From contig JAJAGP010000943.1 of assembly GCA_025084515.1 (NCBI GenBank), forward strand, positions 124,001 to 188,000: DNA of 64,000 nucleotides, given 5' to 3'. Positions 1-45,829 of this stretch are shown here, in pieces (position 1 is the stretch's first letter; each line of letters starts with the position of its first letter). Under the pieces are notes generated by a model, which ran no database searches, was not told where the DNA came from, and was given only the letters and a program-made list of their open reading frames with translations. A program made the translations under genes and the position numbers. Source of the DNA: Ancistrus triradiatus (Eukaryota; Chordata; Actinopteri; Siluriformes; Loricariidae).

Positions 1-307
1 AGGCAGAAACTGGATTTCTACTTTGCAACCACCCAATAATCGCACAGAAATATGAGACGTAAACTTTGAACTTTAATATTAAATAATCACATTATTCATT
101 TTCTCCTGTATATACTGCGTTTCAGTGTCTCCCCAAAGTGTTGATAGCCGTTTCCCTGCCTTTAATTCTGTTTCGTGTTTAATTCTGGGGTTGTCAGAAA
201 AAGAAGGAAAAAGAGGCCGAATAAAGACAAGTCTTGGCAAATGTGGGGGAACGCTCGTGCACATGCGCAGACTGAAAGCACCGATTATAATCACGATAAC
301 TGGTATA

Positions 308-1056
308 CAGTGGTGCTTCAAAGTTCGTGAACCCTTTAGAATTTATCTTTCTGCATGAATATGACCTAAAACATCATCAGATTTTCACACAAGTCCTAAA
401 TAAGATGGTGGACTCATGAACTTTCAGTTGCTCCAAGTTACCCTGGGGTCCTTTGTGACCTCGCCAGCTATTACACAACTTGCTGTTGGAGTGATCTTTG
501 TTGGGTGACCACTCCTGAGGAGAGTAACAATGGTCTTGAATTTCTTCCATTTGTACACAATCTGTCTGACTGTGGATTGGTGGAGTCCAAACTCTTTAGA
601 GATGGTTTTGTAACCTTTTCCAGCCTGATGAGCATCAACAACTCTTTTTATGAGGTCCTCAGAAATCTCCTTTGTTTGTGCCATGATACACTTCCACAAA
701 CATGTGTTGTGAAGAGCAGACTTTGATAGATCCCTGTTCTTTAAATAAAACATGGTGCCCACTCACACCTGATTGTCGTCTCATTGATTGAAAACACCTG
801 ACTCTAATTTCACCTTCAAATTAACTGCTAATCCTAGAGGTTCACATACTTTTGCCACTCACATATGTAATGTTGGATCATTTTCCTCAATAAATAAATG
901 GTCAAGTGTAATATTTTTGACTCATTTGTTTAACTGGGTTCTCTTTATCTACTTTTTGGACTTCTGATGTTTTAGGTCATATTTATGCAGAGATATATAA
1001 CATTTTCCATAGAGTTCACATTTCCTAAAGTGTTCACAAACTTTCAAGCACCACTG
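308..1056 (-). mobile_element. Tc1/mariner family A element, internally deleted
   Basis: Bounded by inverted ends CAGTGGTGCTT and its complement (AAGCACCACTG) with TA on both sides. About 749 bases remain of an element normally near 1.6 kb. Minus-strand bases 424-690 encode the transposase N-terminus (SEDLIKRVVDAHQAGKGYKT, then ISKEFGLHQSTVRQIVYKW, a paired-type helix-turn-helix). The DDE catalytic region is missing. Confidence 0.88.
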
Positions 1057-1189
1057 TACAGTAGACGTGGTCAACACAGTAGTAGTACCTGGGTTAGAAT
1101 GGTGTCCTTGTACAGGGTGTGCTTCTGTCTGTCTGAGCTTGACCTCTCTGTGACCTGACTAAGAGACCCCTCCTCCTCTGAGAGTTCAA

Positions 1190-1740
1190 ACTGTCAGTTC
1201 AGACCTAAATGAGATGATACAGTATGACCAGAGCTGTTCATGAAATCAGTTTATGTATCTGGTGTTATCCCTTTGTGACCAATAACTGCATCTAACCTTT
1301 TCCGGTAAGTGCTGATCAGTCCCACATCGGTTAGGAGGATTTTTAGCCAAATCCTCCATACAGAAAAGCTTCAACTCTGGGATATTGGTGGGTTTCCTCA
1401 CATGACCCGATTGCTTCAGTTCCGTACACAACATTTATTTTAGATTAGGGTCAGGATCTCAACTTGGCCATTCCAAAAAAAATTGCTTTATAACACTCCA
1501 TTGTGCGAGTTCAACCTTTCAGTCCAGACCTAAATAGGATGCTATGGCATGACCTGAGAGATGTTCATGCAAGAAATTCCTATCTAAAATTCCTCTGCTT
1601 TGTTGTGCAGGTCTATTCAGCAGCTTCAGAAAGCACCATTACTGTTAAAGGAGGTCCTACAAATCAACTGATACCATACAATGGAACTTTATACATGTTC
1701 CTCCAGACAAAGGTTTACATACTTTTTCCCCAGTCTGGAC
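1190..1740 (-). mobile_element. Tc1 family A fragments, 3' part of the transposase
   Basis: Minus-strand 1246-1434 encodes HVRKPTNIPELKLFCMEDLA, the segment that follows the last acidic residue in Tc1 transposases, with stops and shifts around it. Plus-strand bases 1520-1570 repeat a similar stretch in the other orientation. No intact ends. Confidence 0.65.
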
Positions 1741-1744
1741 TGAT

Positions 1745-2733
1745 TAATCAGTTTGTGCATTTCAAGACATTAAACGTTCTGTTTGTGCTGTTAGTTTAAG
1801 CAGAATGCGTTTGTCTATTATGACTGAATAACTCACCCAAACCTCCAACAAGTCCCATACCAGAAACACACACTTCCACCCACACAACCAGCGATTTTGC
1901 ACAAATTACCAGCTCAACACACCCCCGTAAATCAAATGACCAACCGCTAGAACAAATCCCCCACCTATATGGCTATCCAGATTTCACACAGAAGCTCTAT
2001 GTAAATCACGCACTCTTCTTACACCCACACCTTAAAAAACGAAACGTGCATAAACAGAGCAGACTACAAATCAGGCTTTGTACCCTTCTAGGAAACACAT
2101 ACTGTATACCACAGGAGAAGATTTAAAGCATTCAACTTCTACATTACTGGCAAGAATAATGTGGACACACATCACCGCCAGTGCTTGTTCCACTCATAGG
2201 TCATTAATATGGCCCATTTGCCAGCCTCCACTCTTCTGGGAAGGACTTCCACCACTATTTAGAACATAACTGTACACTGACACTGTATGAGGGACTGGCT
2301 CATTTCAGATGTAGTTATGGAGGGTTCTGTGCAGACTAGTTTGTAGTTGTAGAACAACTTGACATGGCAAACAATTTCTGTATGGGTCTGGCTTCAGACA
2401 TCGGTGCTTTGTGGTATACCAAAACCAACAAACTGCTGCCACAAAAATGGAAGCCCTTCTCTGGAATGTAACTGCATGCTGTGTTTCCTTTCACTGGCAC
2501 AATTAAGCCATAATATTGCACGCACCACAAGACGTTACACTATATTAACATTTAGTAGATGTTCTTGTCCAGAGTGATCAACACACCAGTGAATAGGTTT
2601 GCCTGTAGCATGGGACGAGCATCTTGGATGGAATCCGGAAACCTGGAAACGGAGGCAACAGCTGGACCAGTTAAAATCAACTGTTCATGTGAGATATCAA
2701 TAATAAAATGTTTATTACACGTTATAAAAAATA
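1745..2733. other. No gene or clear element recognised
   Basis: AT-rich intergenic sequence with short open frames only. At about 2545-2580 there is a fragment of a SINE tail (TTTAGTAGATGTTCTTGTCC). Confidence 0.5.
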
Positions 2734-3880
2734 CAGTGGGACTTGAACGTTTGTGAACCCTGTCGAATTTTCTATAAAATCATCAGATTTTCACACAGGT
2801 CCTAAAAGTAGATAGAACCCAGTTAAACAAATGAAACATGAACTGATTCTCACATGAACTGCTGGCTTCAGGTCCTTACACAACACTTCTATTAGATTAA
2901 CGTCACGACTTTGACTTGGTCATTCCAAAACATTAACTTTATTCTCTGGTAACCATTCTTACGTAAAACGTCTCGAGTGCTTACTGCATGACCCACATTC
3001 CCTGGACGTTCCGTTGACGGCCAGAATTTGCTGGTATAATACTGAATTCAGTGTTCCATCAAGGATGACCTGCTGTCCTGCAGCAAATCTATATTGGTCA
3101 CATCCATTCACAAAACAGGTTTCCAGTCGCCTTTGGCTTGTCCATTTGCCACGTGACAGGCAGCAGTGCTGTTGTGGGTGAATAGTGGCTTTCTCCTTGC
3201 AACCCTGCCACGAACACCATTGCTGTTCAGTGTTTTTCTCATGGAGCACTCATGGAGTGATCGTTGCTGGTCAACCACTCCTGGGGAGAGTAACATTTGT
3301 CAAAAATTTCGTCCAGTTCATACCCAGTGTGGGCAGCACGGTGGTGCAGTGGTTAGCACTGTCGCCCCACAGCTCCAAGATCCCTGGTTCGATCCCGACC
3401 CTGGGCGCCGCCTGTTTGGGGTTTGCATGTCCTCCCCTTGTCTGCATTGGTTTACTCTGGTTTTCTCCCACATTCCAAAGACATGCATGTTAAGTGAATA
3501 GGTGTTTCTAAAGTGCCTTTAGTGTGTGTGCGCCCTATGATGGATTGGTGCCCTGTCTAGGGTTGTTCATGCCTTGCGCCCTGTGCAGCCGACTATGCAC
3601 CGGCATTCAAGCAAACCTGACTAGGAACATGTGGATAAGAATGAATGAACCCAGTGCGTTTGACTCTGCATTGCTGTAGTCAAAATTCTGGAGAGAAGAG
3701 GCTCACACAATTTTGTCACTCACTTGTAATAGTGGCTCATCTTCCACAATAAATAAGTGATAAAATATAATATTTTGTCTCATTTGTTTAATGGGGATCT
3801 CTTTGCCTATTTTTTGGACTTCTGTGAAAAATTTATGTTTATGCAGAAATGTAGAAAACTATAAAGGGATAAAAAATTTC
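2734..3880 (-). mobile_element. Tc1 family A element, degraded and interrupted by a SINE-like element
   Basis: Starts after TA with CAGTGGGACTTGAACGTTTG and continues with the family A subterminal sequence. Minus-strand 2959-3296 encodes broken transposase (NGVRGRVARRKPLF and similar). The far end is degraded near 3840-3880. A SINE-like element lies at 3331-3651. Confidence 0.75.
3331..3651 (+). mobile_element. SINE-like element, GGCAGCACGGTGG family
   Basis: Begins GGGCAGCACGGTGGTGCAGT, has a B-box-like GGTTCGATCC, then the well-known fish repeat body with CCCACATTCCAAAGACATGC. Ends near ATGAATGAAC. It is inserted in the Tc1 remnant, so it is younger than that copy. Diverged copies occur at 4409-4563, 20355-20683, 32915-33235, 45005-45195 and 58960-59166. 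Confidence 0.75.
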
Positions 3881-4199
3881 TAATTTGGGCATCACTACTT
3901 TACCACTTTATTACCACTACAGGTGCTATCCAGGTGTAACCCTCTTCAGGAACCCACCATTCATAAAGCCAGTAGATCATAAAGCATGATTCATCATGCA
4001 AGAGAACTGCTCCAGGCACCAGCGGCCAAATAGTCCCAGAGGCAGTTTGTAGTAAATGTTAATAGTAAATTAAGGCAATGTGATTTTTGCCCATTAAACC
4101 ACTAATTGTCCCATTATAAGCTTGTGTGACCTATCAATTCACACTGAGCTGTTTTTGTTGCATTGCATGTGCATATGCTTTATTAATTTATTTATTTTT

Positions 4200-5010
4200 G
4201 GGCACCAATGAGGGTGATACATGGCCAAAAGATGGCTAAATCGTGGCCATGTAGTGATGCACATGGTCAGCAACAATACTCAAAGAGACTGTGGCATTCA
4301 AGCGATAATTGATTGGTATTGACAAGCTGTGTGCCAAGAAAACATTCCCCACATCATTACACCATGTCCCTCCACTTGGACTGTCTACAGACTCATTTCT
4401 TCACTATCTTGGTGCCTAGTAGGCGGCACAGGGTGCAAGGTAGGAACAAGCCTAGACAAAGCGCCAATCCATCATAGGGCACATACACAAACCAAGGGAT
4501 TGAACCGTGGGCCTTCTTGCTATGAGGCGATGGTGCTACCCAACGAGTCACCGTGCCACCCTCTGCAGATTCATGACTTTGGCAAAATGGCAAATTGCTC
4601 TTCTGTCCCAATGTGGTTGTAGTCCATCTGCCACATCTGCTCACCATAAATGTATAGTGGTTATCTGACTTACCGTAGCCTTTCTGTGAGCCCAAACCAG
4701 TCAGGCAGGTCTCCACCAACTTCACTCATCAACAAGACCTTTCAGACCAGAGGACTGCCACTCACTGGATGTTTTTCTTTACTGCACCATTCTGAGCAAT
4801 CTCTAGAGACTATGGTGTATGAAAACCTCCTGCAGATCAGCAGGTATAGAATTACTCAAACCAGCACATCTGGCATCACCAATCATGGCAACAGTCAAAA
4901 TCACTGAGATCACATTTCCCCCATTCAGCTTTTATGCATTGCACTGCTGCCACGATTGGCCGATAACTGCCTGAATGAGTTGGTGTACAGGTGTTAAATA
5001 AATGAGTATG
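4200..5010 (+). repeat. Dispersed repeat copy with an inserted SINE-like fragment
   Basis: Contains GTGTGCCAAGAAAACATTCC and, later, ACTGCCACTCACTGGATGTT and TCAGCAGGTATAGAATTACT. It resembles parts of 26455-26660 and 37730-38550. A minus-strand copy of the GGCAGCACGGTGG family sits at 4409-4563. Confidence 0.6.
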
Positions 5011-5167
5011 TAAAGTATGTCTATGTATTATTTTCTTTATCGAGGTGAGCAGTTACCTTGTCAGATTCTACAAATGTTTATTACACTTTTTAACCTGAAC
5101 CAGCTCACAAAGGTCCCAAATGGCTTGTAAAACGAGAAAACACTTCCCTTATATTAAAAACAGCATT

Positions 5168-5173
5168 TTTATT
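5168..5173 (-). terminator. lig1: lig1 poly(A) signal
   Basis: AATAAA on the minus strand about 183 bases after the stop codon, which predicts a short 3' UTR of roughly 200 bases. No other AATAAA lies between it and the stop. Confidence 0.7.
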
Positions 5174-5355
5174 CATGTCTCATGTCAAAAAACTATGTAC
5201 AGTATTCATTTATACTGTCCTATAAAATGTTGTTAGCTGCTAAGAGAAGCAGTGAACTATACAGCTGGTACCAAACCTCTGACCAGACTTCAAACAGCAA
5301 GCAAGGATCCACAAGAGGGAGAGTCAAGGGGCAAGAGGCAATCAGAGAGCAAAGA

Positions 5356-40168
<34,813 letters not shown>

Positions 40169-40194
40169 GGTTACTACGAAACTCACACGTTTAC

Positions 40195-40310
40195 CGGTCT
40201 AAATGTTTAATATTTTCCTCCTATGAGCAAAACAGCGTCATTCGCGGCAGCGCGCGCGCTCAAACGTGAACTATTCGGCGCCAAAGTGACGTCGGCTGGG
40301 CGCGCTACAG
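40195..40310 (-). promoter_or_regulatory. lig1: lig1 promoter, CpG-rich with E2F and CRE-like sites
   Basis: A short CpG-rich stretch directly upstream of the lig1 ATG. On the minus strand it has TTTGGCGCCGAA (40274-40285), an E2F-type palindrome, next to GACGTCA (40287-40293 region), a CRE-like site, and an alternating GC run near 40250-40260. No clear TATA box at the usual distance. E2F control would suit an S-phase replication gene. The transcription start cannot be fixed. Confidence 0.65.
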
Positions 40311-40575
40311 AATATAGAAGCCACCAACTGGGTTGGAGGAAAACGAGCGCACCTACTTTTTAATCCATCTTTCTGTGAGAAAACGTTAGACTGACATTAT
40401 AATACATCGCGTAGAGCAAGGTGTTTTACCGGAACCTCAGAATGTTTGGGGATATTAGAATTAGGTCTAGTACGGAAAATAGTATAGAAAACTCTAATAT
40501 AGATGTACTTCCAGTACACCACCGCTACGGGGCGCCAGACATTACCATTAATAGAGTGACCTTGATGACAGTCAT

Positions 40576-41056
40576 AAGCTATATGCAAAAGTTTGTGGAC
40601 ACCCCCAAAAATGACTTCCAAAACATGGGTACGGAGCTTGCCCCCACCTTTGCTGCTGCAACAACATTTGGACTTCTAAAAGGGCTTTCCACTAGATTTT
40701 GGAACATGGCTGTGAGGTCGGCTTCTGATGTTAGACAATAAGTCCTGGCTCACTTTTGGCATTCCAGTGCATTTTTGATGTCTGATGGAGTTGAGGTCAA
40801 GATCTGTGCCAGCCAGTATCTGTGCAAGTTTTCAATCATAGATGTCAAATCAGTTCTCTATGGACTTTGCTTAATAGCAGATCATATTGACAGTCACTAG
40901 AGTATTCAGTACAACTCATTCTACTGCCACTGTTTGTCTTTGGAGAATCTATAAATGTCTGCTTTATATTAGGAATGTGTTTCAAGTAAGTGTGGCTGAA
41001 ATAGCAGAGCTCACTAATTAGAAGGGGAGTCCACAAACATTTGCCTTTATAGTGTA
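40576..41056. mobile_element. MITE with TGCAAAAGTTTGTGGAC inverted ends
   Basis: Left ATGCAAAAGTTTGTGGACAC and right GGAGTCCACAAACATTTGCC are inverted repeats with few mismatches. About 480 bases, no transposase. Its near edge is about 0.4 kb upstream of the lig1 ATG. Confidence 0.8.
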
Positions 41057-41560
41057 TAAAGGTGATTCTTCAGTTGGGGTCCTTTTTGCCATCTTAACTT
41101 GGCAATGTTGGTAATTGGTAATGTTTTTGTTTTGCTTACATCAAGATAAGGTTTACATGCTTTAAAGTGAAAACGTAATGCTGGCTACTTTTACGTCCTA
41201 AGTCTATAGCCTATACAGAATTCAAGTGTGTAATTAAATATTAATACTTTATTGATAATTAATAATGTATGTGTTGGTGATGACAATTTACACTCTTTCA
41301 GGAAAAAAAGATGCTAGGACATGGATTTGAAAACGCCAGTCAACAGCTAGCATAAGATGCACTTTAAATAAATATAAAAAATGTGAACTTTTTCTTTTTT
41401 TTCTCTTTTTTTAATACTGGCTTAACAAAGCTACTCTATGATCAGGAGGTATACATGATACATGATTAAATTAGTCCCATTTCCAAACATCAAAATCTCT
41501 CTTCTCTCATGGCTGCTATGTGTTCCCCTGGAACTCTTTCTCTAATAGGGCCATTAATAG

Positions 41561-41743
41561 GGACTGTGGTAGCCTAGTGGTTAAGGTGCAGGACTATGAA
41601 CCAGAAGGTCTAGGGTTCAAATCCCACCTCAGCCAAAGCTGCCACTGTTGGGTCCTTGAGCAAGGCCCTTAACCCAAAATTGCTTGGATTGTAATTGTAA
41701 GTCGCTCTGGATAAGGGTGTCTGCTAAATGCTGTAAATGTAAA
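41561..41743 (+). mobile_element. tRNA-derived SINE, best-preserved copy
   Basis: A box TAGCCTAGTGG (41570-41580) and B box GGTTCAAATCC (41614-41624) fit RNA polymerase III promoter consensus apart from single changes. The tail TCGCTCTGGATAAGGGTGTC is the LINE-like 3' end shared by many fish SINEs. Confidence 0.9.
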
Positions 41744-42779
41744 TATGCTATAGCTTTTATATTCTCAATTTTCATAAAAATTCTTCATAAAATTATTTTC
41801 TCAAAAATGTTAGTCTACCTGTTTTTTATTTTAATGATTATATTTTTATATGTCTTCTCTCTATTTCTGTTTATTTAAACTATTACTATGAAATTATTAA
41901 TTAGATAAGTTAGTTAATTCTTCCATATGTCATCTAACCCTCTCAAGGAGTTTTGGTCCTCCCAAGATTTGTTAATTATAACGTTTACAGAGTTTTTCCT
42001 TGCCACTGTCACCCTAGGCTTGCTAAACTTGGGATTGGCTTGGGACAGGCTTTTGGTGTAATTTTGTGGTATGCAATGAATGACATTTTAAAAACCAAAG
42101 CTCTGTATTTTATAATAAAGTACTTCTAACATGAATTTATAACCTGGGGATGTAAAAGTTCCTCTAACTGAAGAATCACCCATAAAGCTTTTACATTTAG
42201 AGTATTTAGCAGATGCATTTATCCAGGATGACTTACAGAAGTGCATTGTATTCTTCTTGGTAGACATTATCTCAAGCTGGTACAAATACGCAGTAGCCCA
42301 AGAACACAGTCCAACTAAAACCTGTCAGGATTTGGTGTAGATAAATCCACAAACAATAAAGATTTTTTATTATTAAATTATAACTGGATTGACACTGTGA
42401 CCCTCTATACAAGTCTTGAATCACTCATTCCTTAAAGAACATGAAGCCCTTTATCCTAGTGAGGGCCATGCTGGAACCCATCCTTGAAAAAACTGGGTGC
42501 AAATATAGGAATACAACATAAGACTATACCATCACTTTCTCACTTGCTGATAGCCCTCAATGCCATTTTCAAGTTACCATTCCACAATAACACAACAAAC
42601 TGCTTTTTGACATATATTTTATTGCCAGTATTGCATTTGCCTAATCATATTAAGACACTATTAAAACACAAAACATACTTTTCTTCATCCACTTTCTAAA
42701 GCCCACATTTACTAAGAGTTTATGTGTAAAACACGTGCAATGTTGCATCTTTTGTAAGATTCTCATATATCTGATACAA

Positions 42780-44172
42780 CCCATAGCAAAAATGATGGAA
42801 TCACCAACCAAAATCATGTTCACTCAGCTGATTTTGTAGCAAATAAACAAATTACACCAAATGATTTTTGTTTAATAGCTGAACATTCTGGCTTCATTTA
42901 TTTCAAATTAAATTATTTAATGAATTGAATAGTTTTTCAAATAAAGTAGAAAAAAACTTATGTAATTTACATTTGTACAACAAATACCAATACAAGTCTA
43001 ATGAAAATTAGTTAAAAGGGAGTGGTTACAGTCCTTAACAAGCTGTTGAAAGAAAACATTGCCCCAACAAGAGAGTTGTCAATGGAAACAATGGAAAGGA
43101 TTACAAAAGTTCTTTAAGAAGGAAATCCAATACAGAGTGTGACAAAAGATTTAGGTTATTCCTAGTCAGCTATGTCTAAAAGTTGGTAAAGATTTAGGTT
43201 AAGGTTATAACAGGAAGCATACAGGTAAGCCCAAATAAGATGTCAAACTGTCAGGATAGAAAACAATCAAATTGCCTCACTCATTTATGATATGGGGTTA
43301 CCGTATTTTTCGGAGCATAAGGCGCACTTAAAATCCTTTAACTTTCTCAAAAATCGACAGTGCGCCTAAAAATGCGGTGCGTCTAATGTATGAATTCATT
43401 CTGGTTGTGCTTTCTGACCTAGAACCGATTGTAGATGGTACACGGCGCTCATAAAATCTGTCAAAATGTTGTAGCACGGCCTTGGTAAGTTACGAAGCTT
43501 ATGGCAACCGTAGTGCGCAGCATCACGGAGTAATACGGTATGTTGCTTCAGCATTAGGGTACGTGCATTCATTCATTCATTTTCGAAGCGGATTTCAAAC
43601 ACAACGCTATCAGTCACGCAGTACAACATGGACATAGAGCACTGCGAGAGAATTCAACATTAACGAATCAATGATACGGAAGTGGAGGAAGCAAGAAGAC
43701 GCCCTGCGCCAGGTAAATTCGACGGAACTTAAAAGAGTTTTGTTTCATTTAATGCGCCTTATAATCCGGTGCGCTTTATGTATGAAAATAGATCCGTTAG
43801 CAGCCGATCATTGATATTGCGTCTTATAATACGGTGCGCTTTATGGTCCGAAAAATACTGTACATGTTTTACATGTTTGTTAAAGGACCAGGGGAGTTTT
43901 ACATTACCTCGACAAACAATGCACAATTGTACACTGAATTTGTTATTCTTCGTTATTGAAGTCCATGCCTCAAAGAATGAAAGCTGTCATAAAAGCACAA
44001 GGATCTGGAAAAATATGCCTTGTATTAAAATAATTGAATTTAAGTTGTATGTTTCATGAAGCCAGCATGTTCAGCAATTAAATAAAAATTGTTTGGTGAC
44101 ATATTTGTGATTTGTAAAAAGCTGGATGAATGTCTTATTTTGTCTGGTGATTCTGTAATGTTTGCCAGGACC
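42780..44172. mobile_element. Tc1-like element split by a pogo-like insertion
   Basis: Left end GCAAAAATGATGGAATCACC and right end GGTGATTCTGTAATGTTTGC are inverted copies. The interior resembles Tc1 transposase DNA (GGAAACAATGGAAAGGATTA ... GTCCATGCCTCAAAGAATGA) but is full of stops. The block 43301-43860 is a separate inserted element. Confidence 0.8.
43301..43860 (+). mobile_element. Pogo/Tigger-like element nested in the Tc1-like copy
   Basis: Ends CCGTATTTTTCGGAGCATAA and, inverted, CAGTATTTTTCGGACCATAA, flanked by TA on each side. Plus-strand 43650-43713 encodes EFNINESMIRKWRKQEDALR, a helix-turn-helix segment typical of pogo-type transposases. 560 bases, so most of the transposase is gone. 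Confidence 0.85.
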
Positions 44173-45004
44173 AGTAACACCATTTCTGATTTGCAGATTT
44201 GCCTACATGAACATGATCTGACATTAATTACGTTTAATGTCCACTTTTAATTATTTGCTTTATGCTTTGACTCAGTTTGCACAAAGTAATTTACACAAAG
44301 TAAATTACACAATCCTACTGGTTTAAAAGGATGCCAATTTGTTCTTGCCTATGCTTTGGATGGTTACTAGTAAAAAGTTATTACATGGCTTTATAAATGA
44401 ATTAAACAACCAATCAACATTGAAAGTGAACAATTCAAAGACAGAGAGAAAGTCATTACAGTTATTTAGTCATGATTGGTGGGCAGTTTGGCAGGATTAC
44501 TGCAGGGTATATGCTCCACTCCTGTCCACACTGGCTATTGGGCTCTTTATCATTTTTATATCTGTTCTCTTTAATTAAGCAAATTATTCTTAATAAACTA
44601 CATGTGCATTATATTCAATAGAACTTCTGCTGCGCTCTTAGTAAATCAGGGCCTAACCCTTTCTAGATAGAATTGCTTGTTTAATTCATATACAAAACAT
44701 TCATTAATTATTAAACATAAATTTAAACATTTTAAAGAATCAGAATCAGACTAGTATAAATGTAACTTTCCTCCTGTCATGAATAGCCATGATGTTGATG
44801 CGATGTGTTTAAACTTCCATCTTTTTCTTTTTAAATGATTCATCTTTGAACATAAGTTTATTGGAAGAGCTTATGTGTGGGTTTCAACTTTAACCTAATT
44901 ATGCCAAAACACATTGTGTATCATAAACACATTTCATTTTGTAGCTATCCCTGATTGGTACTTTAAATGTCTTATTTCAGGTTGGAGCTTTATTTATTGA
45001 AATA

Positions 45005-45195
45005 GGGCAGCACAGTGCCTCTGTGGTTAGCACCTCCGCCCCACAGCAAGAAAGTCCTGGGTTCAATCCCAGGGTGGAGTGGCCTGGGATTGTGTGGCCC
45101 TTCTGTGAAGTCAGCATGTCCTCTTTGTGTCCGTGTGGGTGTACTCCGGATACTCCGGTTTCCTCCCACAATCCAAAGACATGCGTGTTAGACTG
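45005..45195 (+). mobile_element. SINE-like element, GGCAGCACGGTGG family
   Basis: GGGCAGCACAGTGCCTCTGT, GGGTTCAATCCCAGGGTGGA and CCTCCCACAATCCAAAGACA. Truncated after TGCGTGTTAG. Confidence 0.75.
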
Positions 45196-45585
45196 GTACT
45201 TTCCTTTGTAAATCAAGGCATAGTCATTTTTAGTAAGTGCTTTTTAAATTGATATACACAATATTAGTTGATTATTAAATATCATCTGAGAGGTGACCAA
45301 TCACAACATGGAGGGGGTGTGGTTAAAATAACTTACATACAGCAAAAAAAAGGCATTGTTTCGAAAATGACCTGCTGAGTTATCCCTCAAATGGATGAGA
45401 AAACTGCTACATAAAGAGGTACGTACAGCTGTAACAGCAAGCTCACACGTCATTGCTTGCTTTCAAAGTTATTATAACCACACCCCCTTCTGCCTCACAG
45501 AACAAATCGTATCTAATCCTGCCTTCATAAGATATTTCAATAAATAAATCTCTAACGAGCATGTCTTCTCATTATACTCCATCTC

Positions 45586-45591
45586 TTTATT
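45586..45591 (-). terminator. Candidate poly(A) signal of the ETS gene
   Basis: AATAAA on the minus strand about 100 bases after the TAA at 45690. Confidence 0.5.
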
Positions 45592-45689
45592 TCTGTCATT
45601 CTCTCTGTTTGTTTTGTTGTTCATTGCCTTTTGGTTTAGGAGCCATGGTTCTGTTTAAACCCCGCACTGCATCACTCTTGTAGAACCTG

Positions 45690-45829
45690 TTAAAGTCTGG
45701 TGGAGGTGCAGGGCCAAGGTGTGAGGAGAGGAAAGGTGTGAGGTCCCTGGATTGGATGAGCCTGTGGAAATGGGATGGACTTTGGGAAGAAGTATGGGAG
45801 CAGCAGAGGGTGAGACATCGATGGTAGAG
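45690..45829 (-). CDS. ETS gene terminal exon
   Basis: Strong acceptor (pyrimidine-rich tract then CAACAG). In the phase set by exon 4 it encodes ALPSMSHPLLLPYFFPKSIP, then FPQAHPIQGPHTFPLLTPWP and CTSTRL before TAA. Hydrophobic/proline-rich, like ERF-family tails. Another frame is also open through the exon. Confidence 0.72.
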
